Source: Gigaspora rosea (taxonomy: Eukaryota; Glomeromycota; Glomeromycetes; Diversisporales; Gigasporaceae). Taken from it: 64,000 nt of DNA. Below the pieces are notes generated by a model, which worked only from the letters and a program-made list of their open reading frames with translations, was not told the origin of the DNA and did not search any database. This document shows, in pieces, positions 36,431 through 48,529 of this stretch. Where the stretch lies: the NCBI GenBank assembly GCA_003550325.1, contig QKWP01000115.1:406487-470486 (forward strand). The letters run 5' to 3'. Both the position numbers and the translations under genes were made by a program. Every line of letters begins with the position of its first letter. Position 1 is the stretch's first letter.

Positions 36431-37009
36431 CTATTTTCCATCATGGTATTTTGCTATTTCCACCATGGTTATACAAGATTTTCTATTTTTAGAATTCAAA
36501 ATAATATATACACATATATTACACAAAGGCCCAGTGCATTGTTTTTGCAAATATAATTTTGGGTACACATCACTAATGTTGTATAACATTATACAAGTCT
36601 TATTTTGGTAATCTAATCCTGGGTCGGCCGGCATTAAGCTTAATGCTAGTGGGCACTATCATGATAATGCCCTGGTGGGATTAGACATAATTCTGGCCAG
36701 CCTAACCCTAAATCTAGGAACTCTAAAAACTAATTGTTCAAAGCAACATCCAATCACAGTACATATACTGGTTATACAACATATGCATGTACATTACACA
36801 AAGGCCTGGTGCATTGTTTTTGCAAAAATAATTTTTGGTTACATGCTACTAATGCTGTGTAATAATATACAAGTCTTGTTTTGGTAACTAAATCAAGTTG
36901 GGTCAATTGAAGACAATTAAAATTATAATATACAATATTATATTAAAATATAAAAATAGAAACTTTGTGTAACCATAGTGGAAATAGCAAAATACTATGG
37001 TGGAAATAG
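36431..37009. mobile_element. MITE with CTATTTCCACCATGG ends
   Basis: The left end CTATTTTCCATCATGGTATT plus TTGCTATTTCCACCATGG is mirrored by the inverted right end CTATTTCCACCATAGTATT plus TTGCTATTTCCACTATGG, so the TATTTCCACC word is doubled at each end. Two internal direct repeats (about 36510-36615 and 36775-36888) share TTACACAAAGGCC(C/T)(A/G)GTGCAT and ATATACAAGTCTT. A lone end lies at 45876-45940. Confidence 0.75.
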
Positions 37010-37314
37010 GCATTCCCTAAAAATATAGTAACATAGTGCAGTTGGTTGTTTGTTACCACATTTGCATATAATATCGCTTCTCTGTGCATTATTTTGGACC
37101 CCTGTGCATTATTTTGAAATGCACATGCACTTTATTTTAAAATGCACATGCACCTTATTTGAGTCAAAAAGCATTTTTTTTGAAATCCTGTACCAGTATT
37201 TGAAATTGGTTCAAATACTTTAAAAACATTGAACTTACTTCACTGACAAGCTTATTTTACAGATGATTAATTTACAGATAAGCTTATTTACAGATTAGTT
37301 CATTTTGTAGCATT

Positions 37315-39350
37315 TTAATTTGAAATTGTGACATTAGATTCAAATTTCCTGATTAGTTTATCCAATTAATAAATAGATCTTCTTCTTATTTAGTATAAAT
37401 AATTTTTATTTCTATTTTTTTATAGTTCATTAAATATTAGTCAAAGTTTAGGTAAACTTAATGATTAACATATAATTGTTCCATTTTGTAAAATCATCAT
37501 AACATGTTAACGTGTTAGCACATATATGTGTTAAGGGGCGCAGATTATAAACATTCTCAATAGCATGTCAACATGCTGGGCTTGGTTGTACTATCACGTA
37601 GTTTGTTAAACAACATGTTAAAGTGCTGTTAGTGCTCCTAGGCCGGTCTGGGTCTGGTCCGGTCTGGGTCCAGTCCGGGATCAGACCAGACTCAGACTCT
37701 AAATTTTACTAATTTCAGACTTCAGACCAGACTCAGACTCAACTATGAGTCCGGTCCGGGTCTGGTCCGAAGTCTGCAGATTGGTCTGAGTCTGAATATA
37801 ATTATATGTATTTTTTGGCGCTGAACAAGTTTACTTAGTGCATTTTGTAAGAATTAATTAGTAAAATTTTATGAATCATAAGATTTTATTGAATTTTATT
37901 AATAAATTTCTAAAAAATCTTATAAATTCGCAAATTTTTATTAATTAATTCTAACAAAATGCACTAAGTAAACTTGTTCAGCACCTAAAAATGTATTAAA
38001 ACGGCCTATTTGTTTTTATTTTACTTGAAATTTAGAGATTTGATGCATAATTTTTGATTTTTGATCAAAAAGTCAAATTTTAACATTTTATCTCCAAATT
38101 TCAAGTAAAATAAAAACAACCCTGCCGATTTAATGTATTTTTAGGCGTTGAACAAGTTTACTTAGTGCATTAAGTTAGAAATAATTAGTAAAATTTTGTG
38201 AATAATAAAATTTTATAGAATTTTATTAGTAAAATTCTATAAAATCTTAAAATTCACAAATTTTATTGATTAATTCTAACAAAACACATAAGTAAACTTG
38301 TTTGGCACCTAAAAACACATTAAAGCGGCAGGGTTGTTTTTAATTTACTTGAAATTTGGAGAAAAGATGCTTAATTTTGACTTTTTTATCAAAAATTCAA
38401 AATTATACATCTTTTCTCCAAATTTCAAGTAAAATAAAAACAACCCTGCCAATTTAATATATTTTTAGGTGCTGAACAAGTTTATTTAGTGCATATTGTT
38501 AGAATTAATTAATAAAGATTTGTGAATTTTAAGATTTTATAGAATTTTACTAATAAAATTCTATAAAATCTTATGATTCACAAAATTTTACTAATTATTT
38601 CTAACTTAATGCACTAAATAAACTTGTACAGCACCTAAAAATAAATTAAATCGGCAGGGTTGTTTTTATTTTACTTGAAATTTGGAGAAAAGATGAAAAA
38701 ATTTGAATTTTTAAATAAAAAAACCAAAATTAAACATCAAATCTCAAAATTTCAAGTAAAATAAAAACAAATAGGCCGGTTTAATACATTTTTAGGTGCT
38801 GAATAAGTTTACTTAGTGCATTTTGTTAGAATTAATTAATAAAAATTTGCGAATTATAAGATTTTTTAGAATTTTATTAATAAAATTCAATAAAATCTTA
38901 TGATTCATAAAATTTTACTAATTTATTCTAACAAAATGCACTAAGTAAACTTGTTCAGCACCAAAAAATACATATAAATATATTCGGACTCAGACCAGTC
39001 TGCAGACATCGGACCAGACCCAGACCAGACCCAGACTTGACTATAAAGTCTGAATATAAAAGTCTGTGTCCGGTCTGAAAATCAGACCAGACTCAGACTT
39101 GACTAAAGTCTGGTTTGAGTCTGGTCCGTAGGAGCACTAAGTGCTGTTAACATGTCATCTATTAAATTCAAATATATATAAATGAATTAATTCGACATCA
39201 ATAAAGACATACTATAAAATACAATATTATAAAAGTTTTTCCAATTTTACTTAAGAAAAATAAAGAAAGCAAGCTAGTGTGGTGTTGAAAAGACCTTTAT
39301 TTGAGTTAAATTGGCTAAACGCATATGCTCTCCCACCTTAATAGTTACAG
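37315..39350. repeat. Dispersed repeat interrupted by a hAT element
   Basis: The stretches 37315-37621 and 39148-39350 share order and wording with 59395-59830 (TATAGATC-type run, ATTAAATxTTAGTxAA, AACATGTTAACGTGTTAGCA, then TTTTACTTAAG(A/G)AAAATAAAG and GACCTTTATTTGAGT). The hAT element 37630-39139 has landed in the middle of this copy. Confidence 0.6.
37630..39139. mobile_element. hAT-like element that is one 1.5-kb palindrome, with GTCTGG words
   Basis: AGTGCTGT is duplicated exactly at 37622-37629 and 39140-39147. The ends are TAGTGCTCCTAGG and, inverted, TTAGTGCTCCTACGG. The outer about 180 bp on each side are arrays of GGTCTGG / CCAGAC words. The middle alternates two hairpins, P (starts near 37811, 38138, 38462, 38789; spacing about 326 bp) and Q (near 37998, 38325, 38650). 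P1 is the near-exact inverse of P4 and P2 of P3, so the whole element folds on a centre near 38385. No coding capacity. Confidence 0.93.
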
Positions 39351-39359
39351 TAGATAGTA

Positions 39360-40010
39360 TATTTTTGATAGCCCATTTTACCAACATGCAATTCTAATCA
39401 ATGTTATTAGAGTTGGGTTTAATATTAGAGTTAAGGTTAAAGCAATTATAAAAAAAACTTGCAAAATGAGCTGTTAATAAAATAAACTGTCTACAAAGTG
39501 AACTTTTCAGTATTTGAAGTAATTGTTGGTAAAATAATATAAAACCGCTTTGAGCACTATGTTATATAAGGTGGGTGCACATTGTTTCAGGTTGTATATT
39601 AAGCAAAAAAGGTCAATTTTTTAAAAAATAAAAATTGAATTAATGCTCTGGCCCACTATTACATGCAAATATAGTACCTCCAAGTAACTAGTTAATAAGG
39701 TATAAAGTTCAATTCCTACTAGAGACATTTTTGAATTAAATATCTGCATAATAGTAATAGATTTTTGTTGATAAATTGGTACTATATATGTCTGAAAATA
39801 AGCTACTATCTAAAATAAGCTATTCCTAATTTTTTTTAAAAATTTTAAAATATTCATTAGCAGTTGCTACATATAAAAGTCCAAATTTTACTAAGTAAAT
39901 CTCAAAAGTGCTATTAAGTAAACTTGTTTAGAGCATCAAAATACACCAAACAATAAAAATATTATATTATTTGAACAATATTTTGTTATTATATTTTTCA
40001 AATTTTTCAA
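39360..40010. other. AT-rich stretch, no gene seen
   Basis: It contains a weak TTAGAGTT(A/G)(A/G)GGTTAAAG relative of the CCTAACCCTAA repeat near 39425 and otherwise no recognisable feature. Confidence 0.5.
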
Positions 40011-40011
40011 A

Positions 40012-40297
40012 AAATTCAATATTTTTGAAAATAAGCTATTTATATTTTTCATGTAATTTTTTGGCCAAAAAAAGGTAGCTTATTTTTGGACACACACAGT
40101 ATATAGAAACCTATAACTCAGAGTATACTATTTTGTAGTAGATCTGGTAGGAGCCAATTCAATATTTTTGAAAATAAGCTATTTATATTTTTCATGTAAT
40201 TTTTTGGCCAAAAAAAGGTAGTTTATTTTTGAACACATATAGTATATAGAAACCTATAACTCAGAGTATACTATTTTGTAGTAGATCTGGTAGGAGC
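40012..40297. repeat. Recent 143-bp tandem duplication
   Basis: TTCAATATTTTTGAAAATAAG begins copies at 40015 and 40158; both end GTAGATCTGGTAGGAGCCAAT. Only a handful of mismatches separate the copies, so the duplication is young relative to the neighbourhood. Confidence 0.9.
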
Positions 40298-40299
40298 CA

Positions 40300-43200
40300 A
40301 TCCCAAGAAATTGTATAAAATATCTGGGAATTTGAAAATTTGAAACCTACTTGGAAAGTCCCAAGTAAAGAGATAGCACAGGCTTTCAATGCTACTGCAA
40401 AATAAAGCAGAGCAGGTTAAACCAGAAGAAAATAGTGATAAACAAAAAAGGGTTTAAGAAGACTCTTACCAATTGGGCTGCTGGATTTATATGAAAAAGA
40501 ACATATGTTATAGAAGCATGGACCAAAAAAAAAAAGAAATCTTAGGTATATAATATCTGGTCAATGAATCTTTCTGGGCTGTAGAATTAGAAATACTGTT
40601 AACCTATAATAATCTATAAAGTATAGAAAAGTTGGTATCAGGGTCTGGATGAATTTTACAAGAGCAGTAGTAGGTAACTATAGGTGTTCAATAGTTAGCT
40701 CTAACTCCAAGTATAAGCTTTAGTAAATATATAAGTTACTAAAAGAGTAGAAACTATCAGGTAGAATAGTACTGCTCTACCAAGTTTACTATGGATCCAA
40801 ATGGCTAAAGTTATAGATATATATTAAGAGAACATAGAGCTAAAATAGAAGTCAAAGTGTTTAAATAAGTAGTTTCATAATTAGGCTACAAGTATAGCAG
40901 CTAGTGTAAAATGATACCAAAAGTGTAAGTAGCTAGTTGTACTCTCATTATACAATTGTAACATAAAAGCCTGGTTGTAATGATTAGGCCTACTGTTTTA
41001 TTGATAAAATACTATTGTAATGTTGCAAAATTATTGAATATAAACTATCTTCATCAATCATTTGAATGCTATACAATCTATTATAAGGAATCTATTCAAT
41101 TACATCCTTATGCTTAGTTGCTTTAAGTTGAAATCTCTAATGCATTCATTAATTTTTTTATTTTTACTAGTTTATCCTTGTTGTTCTTTGAGAATTACAT
41201 ATTTAACACCTAGATAGCAAAGTATTATATTGGTTGCAATTTCTATATTTTACATTATCATTATATTTTTTAGAATAAAATTTATTAAATACTACTATAT
41301 ATTCATTTAGCATTTGTGTTTTGAAATTTAGAGTTAATTATTTAGCAGAAGTAGAATTATTGAAAACTATTTCTTTTAACCTGTATACATCTAGCTATTT
41401 AAAAATTATAAATAGTAAAATTTGGATTACATAGTTAGGCTGAGTATAATCAGATGTAAGAATAGTATAGTTTATTGTAAAAGTGCTACTACCATATGGA
41501 ATCTTAAGTAAGTTAGAAGAACTTACTTCTAGGATTTTGCTATAGTAATAGAATTCAATTAGATCCTTGCCAATAAAAATACTGTTATTTAAGGCTGTTC
41601 TAGTAATGGTAAAAATTGTAGAAATACTAGTCCTAGACATTGGAATAGAATTAGGTTAAAAATTTATATTAAGGTCAAAAACATCTTGTTCATAACATGC
41701 TTTGGACCATCATCATTAGCATAACTACTAAAAAATTGCCAGTAATATGAATATAAAAGAAATGTTTTTATTCATTATCTTTTATTCAATTGGTATATAA
41801 TTAATTTTTTATTATCTGATTTATTAATGTAATTATTGATAGTTTGGTTTCATGATGGTCTATTTATATAAAAAATCATTAATATTTTTGTGCTCAAAAA
41901 AAAAAGGATTTTTTTTTTAAATAATAATATGGTCTGGTGCAAAAAGGTTTATGCCTCAAAAATGAATTTAATTTTTGTACTTAAATAACTTTATAAATTT
42001 TAATTAAAATATTTCAAATTTTTTTTATATTAAACAAAGTAGGTTATAATTTATTTTTTTTTGTATAATTTTTATTATTATAATATCATTTTATTTTTAC
42101 AATTCATTATATGTAATTTTTTGAATTGAATAAATAAAAAGTTTTTTTAGGAAGAATTCAATTTAAATATTTTCAAAAAAGTCTATAAATTTGTATTAAG
42201 CAAGTGCATTAGTGTGCATGTAATGAACATATGGTCAAAATTTAATAAAATTGGATCACTAGTTGTTAAAAAATTAGTTATTAAAGTCTAGCAATTGTAT
42301 TGTTTATTATATAACTATATAAAGATTACTATTAAATTTATATTATAAATTTTACAGTCAATTTTTTAAAAAAGATAGTATAAATAAAATTCTTTATTTA
42401 TCAAAAAAGTTATTAAAATAATTATATTTTTAATTAATCAGCATACTAGTCACTTTTAATAAATTAAAAATATTAAAAATTATTATGTAAAAAAAAGTTT
42501 ACTAATAACTATTTGAGGTACAAACCTTTTTGCACCGGACCATAATAATAAATGAATCATCCATTTTATAAATTTAGGGTAGGATTAGCTGATTGACATT
42601 TAAATATTATCCCTTATCCCATCGGATGTCTATTAAAATTAATATGAAAACGAATAAAGGTTTAAGCTTTAGATAAGATAATTAATTTGAACTTAATACG
42701 CTAATATAACAAAATTAAATAATGTATGAATAAAAATAAACCAAAATTTATATAAATCATCTGTGTACTATCAAAAGAAAATGAAAATTCGGTCTATCAT
42801 TTATGAAATAATACATTTATATATGGTTAAACTTTTTGTAAAACCAGTAGTTAGACACGTCCAAACGTTCATGCTTAAGGTAACTCGTTACTACGTGAAT
42901 CGCATTATGGTTTCTTATGTAAGTAATAACTAAAGATGGTTTTGAAAGATAAAACGTATGAACGATAGAATACTAAGTGTTTAAGGTAATTCTATACGTC
43001 GTAAATCGGAATAGAATAGTTGCGCCAGTAGATCAACCAAAATCCCGGATCAGAATTGACAATTTTTGCTTATAATACGTGCTATGTAAAATACTAATTT
43101 TGCCATAATATATTCAGTTAATATTATTGCATAATGTCGACCTAACTTAATTGTTCTTAAAATAAACCTGTCTATGAAATAAGGTGTCTGTTAAATAAAC

Positions 43201-43780
43201 TTTATGAAGTGATACGTAACCAACTTCGGCTGATCTACCGAATTTAGGTTACCCGACTAATCTATGTGATAACAATATAACGCACGAATAGTACGAAGAC
43301 TGAATTTGATTATATAGATAGATAGATTAGTCTATAATATAGTAATTATAGTCTAAATTATAAGATATAAAAGTTTAACAGCTCAATAAGTTATTATATC
43401 CCGACAAGATTAAAAATTGATAATCTATAGCACTTTCATTCATGCACGTATAACAATAATTTATCAATCTAAGTATTTGAAACCTCTTATTAATTTATAA
43501 TTTGTGCCGATTTTGTCGATAAACAGTCTCTTATTCAGGTCAGATTTAGTCAATATTGTAAATGTAACAATTTTTTTTTTAATCGAAATATTTTTCAAAA
43601 AGATGTGATCCTATGATTTTTTTGTGATGATGATCTGGGAAAATGCATGGTATTCTTAAGTGTCCCATATTTTTAAAATCTGAAGAATCAACACATCAGT
43701 GTTTCGGGCGGAAGTATTTTCCAAATCCGAAACGTTTTGCCCAGAGGCATTTTAGTTTCGTCTTATATGTCTGAAACCCT
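40300..43780. other. Long stretch without a recognised gene
   Basis: 40300-41700 has a less AT-biased, codon-like texture with many stops and may be a worn-out element. A 81-codon reverse frame at 41395-41640 is unrecognised. 41900-42540 begins GGTCTGGTGCAAAAAGGTTT and ends AAACCTTTTTGCACCGGACC inverted, an inverted pair of about 20 bp that delimits a possible 600-bp TIR element (about 41930-42542). 42600-43780 is of more even composition and holds nothing I can name. Confidence 0.45.
41930..42542. mobile_element. Probable MITE with GGTCTGGTGCAAAAAGG ends
   Basis: ATGGTCTGGTGCAAAAAGGT near 41930 pairs with ACCTTTTTGCACCGGACCAT near 42523. The inner text TTTATGCCTCAAA / TTTGAGGTACAAAC also pairs. 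The interior is AT-rich and non-coding. Flanking AATAATA on the left and AATAATA on the right may be a target duplication. Confidence 0.7.
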
Positions 43781-43786
43781 CCGAAA

Positions 43787-44383
43787 AAATTTCGCCCAAT
43801 TTGATCTGTAAGTGATCATCAAAACTAAGTTTCTCACGAGACACGGGATCTCATCCTTTTGAAAAGTGCAATAATAAAGACTTTAAATTTATAATGAACC
43901 ATCTTAGAGGTAAAAATGGCTGTTATATCAATACTTATATAGCTATAACGATTTACCCAGATCGCCGAGTAAAATTTTCTACAATCTTTAAATCATATGC
44001 TTTTCTTTCGACAAAATTCATAATGAAGATTAATTGAAGAATTGAATGTCTTTCCTTATAAATTTATCATAAATGTATAATTTATAAATTTAAAATTGTT
44101 TCGTCAGATCGAAATATTATCGGACTTACCATAATCAGCAGCGTATGATACGTGTAAGCCAAATGGTTTTCTATATTAATACGCAATTGCAGATTTGATA
44201 AAAAAAAACTCAACATTAGCGTTAATAGTTCTTCTAATCATACAAATTTTTAAGTATTGAAATTTGTTAAGTAATATAAAGTTAAAATACCGAAGTCTGA
44301 TTTTCTTTTCATATATAAATACATGGAAATATTTTTCAATTTTTTTGTCGTATTTTAACTTTTGAACATCCAGTATATCCATT
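43787..44383 (+). promoter_or_regulatory. Conserved upstream region of the secreted-protein gene
   Basis: From AATTTCGCCCAATTTGATCT to the start codon this matches 58033-58603 almost base for base apart from two short indel regions. A TATA-like ATATATAAAT lies at 44311-44320, 64-73 bp before the ATG (ATATATGAAT in copy 2). The conservation exceeds that of the mature coding region. Confidence 0.65.
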
Positions 44384-45463
44384 ATGGTTAAAATTTCTAA
44401 AATTCTTGCTTTTTTGATTCTTATTTTCCATGTTCACTTGACGACTACTTTGCCTACTCACGTATTAGAAGAACGTAACTTGACTATGTTACTAGCTAAT
44501 AGATCAGGTCATGATTTGAAAAAAAGAGATTCTTTTGACCCACTTAAACTTAAAAAAGGATTAATAATTAGCCGTCCATTAGATCTTCCTAGACAAATAG
44601 CTTTGCTAGGACTTGCTGCGGCTTGCAAAAGGCTTAAAACTTTTGTTGCATTTTGTCTTTGTTGTGAGTTTAACAATGGAGATGTTGTGCTTGATACATA
44701 TCGTGAAATACAATTATCACTGTGGGACAGATTCAGGATTTGGCTTGATCCAAGTCTTCCATATCGATTAGATACGCCAATACGTCCAGAAATCCCCTTT
44801 CAGGGCCCTTCCATTAGAGAAATGTGGCGTGAATATCAAGAATCAGAATATTATAATGTCGAAATGGGTTCTAGCTCTAATTCACTATTACCTATACCTG
44901 ATTGTCCAGCAATTCCAGATTATAATTCACGAGTCATAATACCTTGTCTACCTCATACAGTTGATGATATTGTGCGTCCGCTTGATCCTTCTACATCTGA
45001 AACTTGTAGATTTGATCCCCCTGGTCCCCCTACATCTCAAGCTTCTACATCTCAATGTAGAATTCCTTATTCAAAATCACAAGGCCCTCAGCAAAGGCGT
45101 GATCAACTCTTAGCATTAAATGCTCCAGGATTTGCAGAATTCCTTGAAATGCTTTCATTTGTTCCAGCTACGAATACTGGGATTAGAGGCAAAGAATCGA
45201 TTTATTCAATTTCAATTAGTGATTCTCGCACACAAATGATTTTGTGGGATGATTATAATATTGTGCGGCAACGATTTGCACAGTTAAACGACATAAAACT
45301 TTATTTAGAAACTATACTAAGACATGCGAGATTTTTAAAATTGAACCTTGATGAATTGATATCTGGATTATCTAGTATACGCCGTTCTGAGTTAGAAGAT
45401 CTAATAATGTATTGTTCGTGGGATATTAAACGAAAACAAAGCAAAAATGATGAACTAAAATGA
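44384..45463 (+). CDS. Predicted secreted protein, effector-like (359 residues)
   Basis: Family not recognised. A single uninterrupted exon. Residues 1-22 form a signal peptide (MVKIS, then hydrophobic ILAFLILIFHVHL). Two N-glycosylation sequons (NLT at 32, NRS at 39) and a KKR processing-type site at 46-48 follow, suggesting a propeptide cut by a Kex2-like protease. The mature part has a Cys cluster FVAFCLCCEF (87-96), a Pro/Ser-rich middle (about 190-250) with tandem PTSQASTSQ wording, and a helix-rich C-terminus with LNAPGFAEFLEML. No transmembrane segment after the signal. The start is chosen because upstream identity with copy 2 ends at this ATG and the leader follows directly. A diverged broken copy is at 58604-60538. 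Inference: a member of a fast-evolving secreted family in a symbiotic or pathogenic fungus; the role is unknown. Confidence 0.8.
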   Translation: MVKISKILAFLILIFHVHLTTTLPTHVLEERNLTMLLANRSGHDLKKRDSFDPLKLKKGLIISRPLDLPRQIALLGLAAACKRLKTFVAFCLCCEFNNGDVVLDTYREIQLSLWDRFRIWLDPSLPYRLDTPIRPEIPFQGPSIREMWREYQESEYYNVEMGSSSNSLLPIPDCPAIPDYNSRVIIPCLPHTVDDIVRPLDPSTSETCRFDPPGPPTSQASTSQCRIPYSKSQGPQQRRDQLLALNAPGFAEFLEMLSFVPATNTGIRGKESIYSISISDSRTQMILWDDYNIVRQRFAQLNDIKLYLETILRHARFLKLNLDELISGLSSIRRSELEDLIMYCSWDIKRKQSKNDELK

Positions 45464-47120
45464 AAATATATCATAATGCATAATTTTAATATATATATAT
45501 ATATATATAGAATTTATAATAATATATTAGATGGTTTCAAAATTAACATCAAAAAATCTTATTTTATTTTTTCAATTTATAATTCAACATAGTAAAAATG
45601 ATATTGAAAAAATTACATTTATTTTCTAAATGCATCACTTATTTGTTAACTTTGAAACCCTTCATTGTAGCATTGTAAAAATGCTATATAAAAAAATAAT
45701 ACTTGCTTTCAACTTATTGAAACCCTCTAATAAAATAATTTGTTATTATTAATTTCTTTTTATTTATTTAAATACAGTTATTTTTTTCTTATTTATTAAT
45801 AAATAAATTTTTGTTTAATTTAATTTATTTATATTATTTATTTAAATGTGAATTTGAAATTATTTTAGGAATCTACTATTTCCACCATGGAAAAAATTGC
45901 TATTTCCACCATGGTTATACAAAATTTTCTATTTTTAGATTTAATATAATATCTTATAAATTTATATTCTAACTTAATCAAAATTAATAGTGAACCTTCT
46001 TTGGCTTCTAATTAAAAGTTGTAGAGCTCATTTTTCTGTTTCTAATGGTAGTTAAACATCAAAATCGGCCTAGTGGATCCCAAGATACTTGGGATCGAAG
46101 AAGAGAACATAAGGATCAGCAAATCACTATTACACTAACTATTTATTTTTTTTACATATGTTTTGAAAAGTTTTTTTATCATAGTGAAAAATTTTACTAT
46201 TTAAAAACAAATAAGATGGATTGCATGAATATGCAACATATTACACTAGTTTTTATATTATTTCCTAAATTCAGAAGGTCATATCTCAGGTCTTAAGGCT
46301 AAGTTTAATATTTTGCCACTAATAGAACCATAAAGATCCAAAGAATCTATTTACTTAGTTATATAAATTAGATTAGTTTAGTTAAAAAGCCTCATTTTTT
46401 TTAGAATTTTATAGCTAAAAATTTTTTTTAAAAAAAATAAAAATCTTGGTGACCAGGTCAAAATATTTATTTTATTTTACAAAAAGCAAGAAATTAACAT
46501 TGTGAAGCCTTATAAAATTTTGTTATTGCAGAATTTTAAATGTTAGAATATAGCACCATTAGAATCAATTCTTTGGAACTTCTTGATAATTCAAATCAAA
46601 TAATCAAATAAAAAAAATAATTATTATAATAGCTTAACATTATTAATATTGGAATGAAAAAGACAGTAGTATAATTATAAACCCATTCTAATAGCTCTTT
46701 AAGACAAGGATTTAATATGTGGATCAGAATTATTGTATTTATTTATTCAATTTTTTAATTTCCAGGTATCAGTTAAAAACCTAATTTGCCCAAAATAATA
46801 ATATTTAGGTAATCATTTCAGAATGGTTAATTTAAGAAAAAACTAGTATTTGATCATTTTTTGACTAATTTTAAAATTTTTAATTAAGCTAAGTATCAAT
46901 TTTTATTATTAATTCACTTAGTAAAATATTGAAAGTTTATATTTTAAAAAAATTAATTTATTGAAGATATAATGCTCTAAAAATAGAATAGCAAATTGAA
47001 TTTAAGAATGTAACAATACTTATAAATAAATCAGAACATTTTACCTGTTTTATTATTGTTTCTATCTGCATTATTAATTGTGTATTTGGAATTTTCCATT
47101 TTTGTTATCATATGCAATTT
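45464..47120. other. Downstream AT-rich region with small repeat pieces
   Basis: It contains a (TA)n run at 45489-45511, a lone end of the CTATTTCCACCATGG MITE at 45876-45940, and at 46015-46110 a copy of the AAAGTTGTAGAGCTC...AAAATCGGCC core also found in 6189-7112. The open frame over 46045-46296 is a by-product of that repeat. No gene recognised. Confidence 0.55.
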
Positions 47121-47129
47121 TGTTTGAAT

Positions 47130-47498
47130 TAGTAATACAAAAGATAAAAATTTTTAATTGATTAGTTGATAGTCCATTTTATTCATTTAATTGATTATAA
47201 TAATCAATTTTATTCAACTAATTGATTAGTTTGCCAATCAATTAATTGACAAATATATTAATTGAAAATTTATTAATCAATTGACCAACTAATTGATTGG
47301 CCAACTAATTGATTAGTTGAATAAATAATAAATAAAACTTGGTAAAATACATGTAAGGTAACAATGACTAGTTGATTAATCGATTGGTTGGCTAATTGAT
47401 TAATTGATTAATCAATTAAGTTAGGTTTATAAAATTCAAATCATTAGTTGTCAACTTTACAACTAATCGATTAATTTGTTTTTTGATTTGTATTACTA
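47130..47498. mobile_element. 369-bp hAT-like MITE made of TAATTGATTAG words
   Basis: The flanks GTTTGAAT (47122-47129) and GTTTGCAT (47499-47506) are an 8-bp duplication with one difference. The ends are TAGTAATACAAAAG and, inverted, TAGTAATACAAATC. The interior is mostly (C/A)TAATTGATTAGTTG and its inverse, about twenty times. Non-coding. Confidence 0.85.
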
Positions 47499-48060
47499 GT
47501 TTGCATTCATACAAAATGAGGTCTATCTATTAACTGAATTGCAATAATCAAATTTGTACATTATAAAGCACAAAATACTCTTATTTTAAATTTGTACTAT
47601 GCTGATACAGTATTATCTATTTTCTTGATTTTAAAATTATATTTTATACCCATACCATACTGATATCCTGCAATCTTGTATGAAAACTAAAACATGATAA
47701 TATATTAGATTATTTGGCTAGGCTTAATACAGAAATATATATGCATGTAAATATTATTAGAAACAAGATCAAATTAATAATTTTCTATTTTATTATTATT
47801 TTAAATTGTATAAATATCAATTAAACTACAAGTATATAGTTTAAATCTATAATATATAAATTACCAAATACACTCTTATATTTATATTTTATAATTTCCA
47901 ATACACTTTTAAATTTGACTTTTATCTCTGAAATATGTTAATCTTGAAATACTTTAACAGTAATAATTTGTGAACTTAATCTATTTAAAATAATTTACTA
48001 ATAAACATCTTTATATATTTTGTAGGTGGAAATAAAATTAAGTATATTTGGATTTTCCTA

Positions 48061-48516
48061 CATATGGGCTGATTTTTGGAATTTATAAGTAGTGTGTATT
48101 TTTTAAAACTTTAAAGCTAAATAACTTCTGATATACTGTCTGTTTTAAATGATTTTGCTACCAAAATGTTTGTCTCTTTGAGCGATTCTAATGAGTCCAA
48201 AATTATTAGAATCCAATCCCAGGATCATGAGTTAATGCGCTGTCAAATAGTGACGCACCTAGAGAGTGAGGTTGATTGGTTAGACCTATGTCTAACCAAT
48301 CAACCCTACTCTCTAGGTGCGTCACTATTTGATAGCGCATTAACTCACGATCCTGGGATTGGATTTTAATGATTTTGGGCTGAGTTGAATCATCTCAAAG
48401 AGACGAACATTTTGGTAGTAAAATTCTCTAAAACAGACCAGTATATCAGAACTTATTTAGGTTTAAGTTTTAAAAAAATACACACTACTTATAAATTCCA
48501 AAAATCAGCCCATATG
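48061..48516. repeat. 455-bp near-perfect palindrome
   Basis: The arms pair from CATATGGGCTGATTTTTGGA (48061) to its inverse at 48497-48516, meeting at about 48288 in AGACCTATGTCT. They include TAGGTGCGTCACTATTTGA and CCAATCCCAGGATCATGAG and have only scattered mismatches. The 67-codon frame at 48166-48369 runs across the hairpin and is an artefact. Probably a fold-back element; the target duplication is not clear. Confidence 0.9.
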
Positions 48517-48529
48517 AGTTAAATTAGGG

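Noticed and set aside
41395-41640. 81-codon reverse frame with a Thr/Ile-rich start
   Set aside because: No motif, no paralogue in the window, and the surrounding DNA is full of stops. Length is compatible with chance in this composition.
45476-45511. TATA-rich run after the secreted-protein gene as a promoter
   Set aside because: It is a plain (TA)n microsatellite downstream of the stop, and no gene follows it.
48166-48369. 67-codon forward frame
   Set aside because: It spans both arms of the palindrome 48061-48516 and is a by-product of the inverted repeat.
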